The notes under the pieces are model-generated. The model was not told where the DNA came from. It saw only the letters and a program-made list of their open reading frames with translations, and did not search any database. The translations under genes were made by a program, and so were the position numbers. A stretch of 7,057 bases of DNA. It comes from Phycisphaerae bacterium (GTDB lineage Bacteria; Planctomycetota; Phycisphaerae; UBA1845; Fen-1342). Of the stretch, positions 1-7,057 are shown piece after piece. The stretch lies in the NCBI GenBank assembly GCA_020058145.1, contig JAGVEP010000522.1:1-7057 (forward strand). Reading direction: 5' to 3'. The stretch's first letter is position 1. Each line of letters starts with the position of its first letter.

Positions 1-2
1 GC

Positions 3-287
3 CCGGCGCGCTGGGCGGCCGGCGACGTGGCGGCCGGCACGCAGCTTTATGCGGCCTACTGCGCGGGTTGCCATGGAGCGCAAGGCGCGGGTTTGGAGGG
101 ACCCGCCCTGCGGAACAAAGTGCTGCTGAGCAGCGCCACGGACACCTACCTATTCGAAACGATCAGCCGTGGCCGGCGCGGCAGTGCCATGGCCGGTTTC
201 CAGGAGCCTTCCACAGTCCACCCGGCCCTGGCACGGGCTGAAATTGAGTCCATCGTCTCCTTCATCCGCAGTTGGGAGCAGCCGTAA
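3..287 (+). CDS. c-type cytochrome, C-terminal heme domain (5' end outside window)
   Basis: This is the C-terminal 94 residues of a class I-like c-type cytochrome, a periplasmic electron carrier. The frame is open to the left edge, so the true start lies upstream; a GTG at 27 falls inside the conserved GD-x-x-x-G-x-x-LY lead-in to the heme site and is unlikely to be the start. The heme motif CAGCH is encoded at 60-74, followed by the usual G-x-x-G-x-G stretch. A Met codon at 189-191, in SAMAGF, is the likely distal heme ligand 39 residues after the His. The end, IVSFIRSW, matches the terminal helix of such domains. The visible part holds one heme; the full protein could carry more. Its stop codon is 1 nt before the start of the molybdoenzyme alpha gene, so it probably exchanges electrons with that enzyme. 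Family assignment is firm; partner assignment is inference from position. Confidence 0.88.
   Translation, partial: PARWAAGDVAAGTQLYAAYCAGCHGAQGAGLEGPALRNKVLLSSATDTYLFETISRGRRGSAMAGFQEPSTVHPALARAEIESIVSFIRSWEQP
274..278 (+). promoter_or_regulatory. Shine-Dalgarno site of the alpha subunit gene
   Basis: GGGAG lies 10 nt before the ATG at 289, inside the last codons of the cytochrome gene. It supports the 289 start over the longer in-frame option at 169, which would overlap the cytochrome gene and put 40 residues before the Tat signal. Confidence 0.55.
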
Positions 288-288
288 C

Positions 289-3738
<3,450 letters not shown>

Positions 3739-3740
3739 GC

Positions 3741-4868
3741 ATGGCCCGCACCTACAACTGGCAAATCCAACGCGAGATGTCGTATTGGTACCCGGAAAGC
3801 CGGCCGCAACGCCAATTCGCCGCCGTCTTCGACATCAACAAGTGCATCGCCTGCCAGACCTGCACGCTGGCCTGCAAGACGACCTGGACCTCCGGCAAAG
3901 GCCAGGAGTACATGCTCTGGAACAACGTCGAGTCGAAGCCCTACGGTTTTTATCCGCTCGCTTGGGACCTCAAGCTGCTCAAGCTGCTCGGTCCGCAAGA
4001 ATGGCACGGCGAGGTCTATGCCGGGCGGACGCTGTTCGAGGCTGCGCCCGCGGGCACACGCGTGCTCGGCTGGCGCCCTGACGATCAGGATTATGCCTAC
4101 CCCAATGTCGGCGAAGACGACTGCGCCGGCGTCATCGAGAAGGGCGCCAGTTTCGACATCCCCCATCTGGCGTGGTTTTTCTACCTGGCACGCATCTGCA
4201 ACCACTGCACATATCCGGCCTGCCTGGCGTCCTGTCCGCGCGGTTCGATCTACAAGCGGAAGGAGGACGGCATCGTGCTGGTGGACCAGAGCCGCTGCCG
4301 CGGCTACCGCGAGTGCGTTCAGGCCTGCCCGTACAAAAAGACGTTCTTCAATCCGCTGACGGGGACGTCGGAGAAGTGCATCGCTTGCTTTCCCAAATTC
4401 GAGCAGGGTCTCCAGCCGCAGTGCTTCGCGAACTGCATTGGTAAAATCCGACTGGCCGGCTGGATCTCAAAGCCCGAGCAAGCCTCGCCCGACAACCCGA
4501 TCGACTACCTGGTCCACATACGTAAGGTGGCTCTGCCGCTGTTCCCGCAATTCGGCCTGGAGCCCAATGTCTACTATGTGCCGCCGATCCACGCCGCGCG
4601 GCCTTTTCTGCACCAGATGTTCGGTCCCCAGGTGGAACAAGCGATCGAGACGTATCGTCGGGCGCCCGACGACCCTGATCTCGCGGGGCTGCTGGGGCTT
4701 TTCGGTTGCACCGAGCGCGTCGTACCGCGCTGGCTGCGGGAAAAAGATTGGGTCGTCGGCGCGGCTGAAGACGGCACCGAGCTCGTCCGTGTGCCGCTCA
4801 AGGAGCCGGTCTACATTCGCGCCGCATTCGACACCCAGTACCAGGTCGCCCGGGTGAATTGCCCGTGA
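3741..4868 (+). CDS. nxrB: NxrB/NarH-like iron-sulfur (beta) subunit with four Fe-S clusters
   Basis: Electron-transfer subunit of 375 aa that should relay electrons between alpha and the heme subunit. Four cysteine groups are visible: C35-C38-C41-C45; C153-C156-C161-C165; C186, C192, C196; and C213-C216 with C228-C232. In the third group Tyr189 stands where a second cysteine would be (CRGYREC), as Trp does in NarH, which indicates one [3Fe-4S] and three [4Fe-4S] clusters. Family signatures include YNWQ at the N-terminus, the SGKGQEYMLWNNVESKPYG stretch (51-69), CNHCTYPACLASCPRGSIYKR and CPYKK. There is no signal peptide, so it presumably travels with alpha through Tat, as known for related enzymes. 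It is shorter than NarH (about 510 aa) and than Nitrospira NxrB as I recall it (about 430 aa), yet longer than the roughly 330-350 aa beta subunits of ethylbenzene dehydrogenase-type enzymes. It starts 2 nt after the alpha stop codon. Confidence 0.87.
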   Translation: MARTYNWQIQREMSYWYPESRPQRQFAAVFDINKCIACQTCTLACKTTWTSGKGQEYMLWNNVESKPYGFYPLAWDLKLLKLLGPQEWHGEVYAGRTLFEAAPAGTRVLGWRPDDQDYAYPNVGEDDCAGVIEKGASFDIPHLAWFFYLARICNHCTYPACLASCPRGSIYKRKEDGIVLVDQSRCRGYRECVQACPYKKTFFNPLTGTSEKCIACFPKFEQGLQPQCFANCIGKIRLAGWISKPEQASPDNPIDYLVHIRKVALPLFPQFGLEPNVYYVPPIHAARPFLHQMFGPQVEQAIETYRRAPDDPDLAGLLGLFGCTERVVPRWLREKDWVVGAAEDGTELVRVPLKEPVYIRAAFDTQYQVARVNCP

Positions 4869-4875
4869 GGAAGGG
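4868..4875 (+). promoter_or_regulatory. Shine-Dalgarno site of the gamma subunit gene
   Basis: AGGAAGGG overlaps the last base of the beta stop codon and lies 8 nt before the ATG at 4884. It supports that start, which gives a complete lipoprotein signal peptide. The 15-nt gap between beta and gamma contains nothing else. Confidence 0.65.
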
Positions 4876-4883
4876 TCTCGGCC

Positions 4884-5750
4884 ATGCGTGACATTCGTCA
4901 TCTGCTCCTGTTGAGCCTGTCAATCGCGCTGCTGGCCAGTTCCGCCTGCCGCAAACCAGCTCCGCCGCCGCCGACGGAGGTCGTCCTGTTCTCCGCCGCG
5001 GACGTGCCGCTGGACCCGTCCCACACGGCCTGGCAGGGTGCTCTGGAATTCACCGCCGCCCTGATACCGCAGGATCTGGTCGAACCGCGGCAATTGACAC
5101 CCTCGACCACCGCCGTGCGGGTCCGCGCCCTCACCAATGGTGTAGACGCGGCATTTCGTCTCGAATGGACGGACCCGACGGCGAATGACCTGCCCGGAGC
5201 GGCCCGGTTCAGCGATGCCTGCGCGGTACAGCTTCCCAGCAAGATCGAAGCCACTGTTCCTGCGCCGCAGATGGGGGAAGCGGGAGGTGCGGTTGAAATC
5301 GTCTACTGGAACGCGGCCTGGCAAGCGGTCGTGGCGGGCCGCAGCGACTCCATCAAAGAGCTTTACCCGAACGCCGCGATTGACCACTATCCATTTGAAG
5401 CCCCGTCTCTTCAGCAGAGCCCGGCAAGTCAGCAGGCCATGACGACGCGTTACGCACCCGCCCGGGCGGTCGGCAACCCCGTAGCGGGGCCGCGGACCAC
5501 CGCCGTACAAGACCTCATCGCCGAGGGCCCCGGGACGATTACGTCCGCCCCTGCAACGGCGTCCCGCGGCCAGGGTGTCCGCACCGCCGCCGGGTGGGCG
5601 GTGGTGATCGTCCGCCCGCTGCCGAAAGGTCTCGCGGCGAACGCGCCTGCCCAGGTGGCCTTCGCCGTGTGGGAAGGGGCGCACGAGGAAGTGGGTGCCC
5701 GCAAAATGCGGACCGACTGGATCCCGTTGGCGCTACGAGGAAATCCGTGA
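4884..5750 (+). CDS. Heme-binding gamma subunit of type II DMSO reductase family, predicted lipoprotein
   Basis: A 288-aa exported protein resembling the gamma subunits of ethylbenzene dehydrogenase, DMS dehydrogenase and chlorate reductase (EB_dh-type heme domain), which bind one heme b and pass electrons between the Fe-S subunit and a periplasmic carrier. The N-terminus has RDIR, a hydrophobic run LLLLSLSIALLASS and Cys22 after SSA, fitting the lipobox consensus, followed by a Pro-rich linker (RKPAPPPP). Family hallmarks are DPSHTAWQGA (44-53), AAFRLEWTDPT (89-99), ARFSDACAVQLP (107-118), MGEAGG with Met130 (130-135), YWNAAWQ (141-147), YAPARAVGNP (190-199), DLIAEGPGT (210-218) and VAFAVWEGAHEE (258-269). 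Met130 is the probable heme ligand. EbdC uses Met plus Lys; no lysine lies in the matching C-terminal area (RGQG at 228-231). Order alpha-beta-gamma-chaperone matches ebdABCD. Family assignment rests on recognised motifs; heme binding is inferred. Confidence 0.78.
   Translation: MRDIRHLLLLSLSIALLASSACRKPAPPPPTEVVLFSAADVPLDPSHTAWQGALEFTAALIPQDLVEPRQLTPSTTAVRVRALTNGVDAAFRLEWTDPTANDLPGAARFSDACAVQLPSKIEATVPAPQMGEAGGAVEIVYWNAAWQAVVAGRSDSIKELYPNAAIDHYPFEAPSLQQSPASQQAMTTRYAPARAVGNPVAGPRTTAVQDLIAEGPGTITSAPATASRGQGVRTAAGWAVVIVRPLPKGLAANAPAQVAFAVWEGAHEEVGARKMRTDWIPLALRGNP
5737..5741 (+). promoter_or_regulatory. Shine-Dalgarno site supporting the GTG start of the chaperone gene
   Basis: GAGGA lies 5 nt before the GTG at 5747. 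That GTG overlaps the gamma stop codon in a GTGA arrangement, a common sign of translational coupling. No in-frame ATG occurs before the protein's conserved part, so the GTG start is preferred. Confidence 0.6.
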
Positions 5751-6364
5751 CGAAGCTCACCGCCCAGACGGATGGCGCCGTGTCACCCCTGCTGCGTGAA
5801 GCCGCCGAGTGGCGCCTCATCGCGTTGCTCTTCGAGTGTCCGGGACCGGCGTGGCGGGCGCAACTCCAGGCCATCGCCAGCGAGATCAACGACGCGCTGC
5901 TCAACACCGCCGTGGAGGCGGCCTGCCGCGAGGCCTGCCCGGAACTTTACCACACCACTTTCGGACCTGGCGGGCCGGCGGCCCCGCGCGAGGTGAGCTA
6001 TCGCTCTGGCGAGCTGCCCGGAAACGCGCTCGCCGAGCTGCGCAGCCTCTATCAGGCCTTCGCCTACGAGCCCGCGCTGCCGGAGCCGCCGGATCACGTG
6101 GCGGTCGAGATCGGCTTCGTGGCCTATCTCCGCCTCAAGCGGGCCTATGCGGTGGCACGCGGCGCCAGCGGGCAGGCAGAAATGTGTGCCAGCGCCGAGC
6201 GTCACTTCATCGCTGACCATCTCCGGGTGATCGCGGAGCCACTCGCGAAATCGCTCGCCGTCTCGGGCATTTCGTATCTCGCCCACGCTGCGGAAACCCT
6301 GCGCCTGCGCGTGGCGGGCATTCTGACCGGATCCAATGGGCAAAATCCCGGTGCGGAACCATGA
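5747..6364 (+). CDS. TorD/NarJ-type molybdoenzyme assembly chaperone
   Basis: A 205-aa, probably cytoplasmic and all-helical protein of the TorD/NarJ/DmsD superfamily. These dedicated chaperones bind the apo-catalytic subunit and its Tat signal and hold export until the Mo cofactor is in place. Visible features are an N-terminal helix REAAEWRLIALLF (17-29), the motif ELYHTTFGPGGP (66-77) matching the family's L-x-x-x-F-x-GPG region, GELPGNALAELRSLYQAF (88-105), and the hallmark PEPPDHVAVEIGFVAYL (112-128), corresponding to E-P-x-DH-x-x-x-E-x-x-F. There is no signal peptide or membrane segment. Its start overlaps the gamma stop by 4 nt and its own stop overlaps the MoaA start by 4 nt. The closest functional counterparts by gene order are EbdD, DdhD, SerD and ClrD. 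The client is presumably the alpha subunit of this cluster. The last ~15 residues (TGSNGQNPGAEP) look disordered. Confidence 0.85.
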   Translation: MTKLTAQTDGAVSPLLREAAEWRLIALLFECPGPAWRAQLQAIASEINDALLNTAVEAACREACPELYHTTFGPGGPAAPREVSYRSGELPGNALAELRSLYQAFAYEPALPEPPDHVAVEIGFVAYLRLKRAYAVARGASGQAEMCASAERHFIADHLRVIAEPLAKSLAVSGISYLAHAAETLRLRVAGILTGSNGQNPGAEP

Positions 6365-7057
6365 GACGCGCGGAGCACGAGCTGGTTGAGGCGGCCGCAC
6401 AGTCATTGGTTGACGGTTGCGGTCGTCGCATCGATCACCTGCGGCTCTCGCTGACCGACGGCTGCAATCTCGCCTGCAGCTACTGCTCCGCCGGCGACAT
6501 GGAGCCGAACGGTCAGCGCCTCGATGCCAACTTCGCCGTTGCGCTCGTCGCTTGGCTTTCCCGGCAGCACGGCGTGCGCTACGTCCGTCTGACCGGCGGC
6601 GAGCCGCTGCTGTATCCGCGACTCGTGGAGCTGGTGGGGAGGCTGAAAGACCTCGGTACACTGCACGAGATCACGCTGACGACGAACGCGCAAGCCCTGG
6701 CGCACCAGGCCCGAGCGCTGCGCGCTGCCGGTTTGACGCGCGTCAACATCTCGCTCGACACGCTGGATGCAGAGCGCTTCGCGCGGCTCACCCGCGGCGG
6801 TCGCATCGCCCATACCCTGCGGGGAATCGAGGCGGCCCTCGGGGCGCAGCTCACGCCCGTGCGGATCAACGTGGTCGTCCAGCGCGGCGTCAACGACGAG
6901 GAGTTGTGTCAACTGGCGCACTGGGGCCTGGCCCGTGGTTGCACCGTGCGGTTCCTCGAGGTCATGCCGGTCGGCCCGTCGCGGCACACGCTGCACGAGC
7001 GGCTCGTCCCCGCCGCGGTGATTCTTCAGCGGCTGGCCGGGCAATTCACCCTGCGAC
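6361..7057 (+). CDS. moaA: MoaA-like GTP 3',8-cyclase (radical SAM), 3' end outside window
   Basis: The first 232 residues of a MoaA-family enzyme, which acts with MoaC to turn GTP into cyclic pyranopterin monophosphate, the first step of molybdopterin synthesis. The ATG at 6361 overlaps the chaperone stop codon (ATGA). The radical SAM cysteines are C35, C39 and C42 in LTDGCNLACSYC, preceded by DHLRLSL as in MoaA. Then come LTGGEPLL (77-84) for SAM binding, ITLTTNA (104-110), VNISLDTLD (128-136), INVVVQRGVNDEE (169-181) and VRFLEVMPVG (196-205), all in MoaA order and spacing. Deviations from what I regard as typical: CSAGD instead of a CMP-type sequence after the third cysteine, and TTNA instead of TTNG. 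The second Fe-S cluster site and the C-terminal double-glycine lie beyond the window, so full MoaA function cannot be confirmed. It presumably boosts cofactor supply for this operon's enzyme. Confidence 0.88.
   Translation, partial: MRRAEHELVEAAAQSLVDGCGRRIDHLRLSLTDGCNLACSYCSAGDMEPNGQRLDANFAVALVAWLSRQHGVRYVRLTGGEPLLYPRLVELVGRLKDLGTLHEITLTTNAQALAHQARALRAAGLTRVNISLDTLDAERFARLTRGGRIAHTLRGIEAALGAQLTPVRINVVVQRGVNDEELCQLAHWGLARGCTVRFLEVMPVGPSRHTLHERLVPAAVILQRLAGQFTLR

Noticed and set aside
27..29. GTG as the true start of the cytochrome gene
   Set aside because: The frame is open to the window edge, no ribosome site precedes it, a signal peptide would be missing, and the codon lies inside the conserved lead-in to the heme motif.
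169..288. N-terminal extension of the alpha gene to an earlier in-frame start at 169
   Set aside because: It would overlap most of the cytochrome gene and bury the Tat signal; the ATG at 289 has a ribosome site and puts the twin-arginine motif at the N-terminus.
4869..4883. Possible terminator or promoter in the gap between beta and gamma
   Set aside because: Only 15 nt, largely occupied by the ribosome site; no inverted repeat or T-run.
5594..5746. N-terminal extension of the chaperone gene into the gamma gene
   Set aside because: It shares sequence with the conserved end of gamma in another frame and has no TorD-like content; the GTG at 5747 has a ribosome site and the usual stop/start overlap.
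5783..6661. Long reverse-strand open frames opposite the chaperone and MoaA (also 6403-7044)
   Set aside because: They are antisense to two recognisable protein families, have no domain content of their own, and cross a real gene boundary.

Overview
The window holds one tightly packed, fully plus-strand gene cluster in GC-rich DNA (mid-60s percent by eye). It encodes a periplasm-facing molybdenum oxidoreductase of the type II DMSO reductase family together with its assembly factors. The sequence does not fix the organism. The composition, the Tat-exported catalytic subunit and the resemblance of both large subunits to the Nitrospira/Nitrospina/anammox form of nitrite oxidoreductase (NXR) point to a Gram-negative-type bacterium. 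It is possibly an uncultured lineage related to Planctomycetota, Nitrospirota or similar phyla; this taxonomic suggestion is inference only.

Layout: (1) 3-287, the C-terminal end of a c-type cytochrome, cut by the left window edge; (2) 289-3738, the Mo-bis-MGD catalytic subunit, NxrA-like, 1149 aa, with a Tat signal; (3) 3741-4868, the iron-sulfur subunit, NxrB-like, 375 aa, with ligands for four clusters; (4) 4884-5750, a lipoprotein resembling the heme-b-binding gamma subunit of type II enzymes; (5) 5747-6364, a TorD/NarJ-type chaperone; (6) 6361 to the right edge, a MoaA-like radical SAM enzyme for molybdopterin synthesis, truncated by the window. Gaps are 1, 2 and 15 nt, followed by two 4-nt start/stop overlaps, so the genes almost certainly form one operon. 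Its promoter and terminator lie outside the window. No stretch longer than 15 nt between genes is free of coding sequence, and I see no RNA gene, mobile element, repeat array or CRISPR.

Working model: MoaA helps supply cofactor and the TorD-like chaperone holds the alpha subunit until cofactor is inserted. Alpha carries the beta subunit through the Tat system. The gamma lipoprotein is exported separately and may tether the complex to a membrane. Electrons would pass Mo - FS0 - four clusters in beta - heme in gamma - c-type cytochrome, or the reverse. There is no NarI-like membrane quinol oxidase subunit in the window. Nitrite oxidation or nitrate reduction is the best guess from similarity, but direction and substrate cannot be read from the sequence alone.

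Points most worth a second look are the complete cofactor-to-cytochrome cassette around an apparently divergent NXR-like enzyme, the aspartate in the FS0 motif of alpha, the short beta subunit with a full cysteine set, the lipid-anchored gamma subunit without an obvious lysine heme ligand, and a MoaA paralogue built into the operon.
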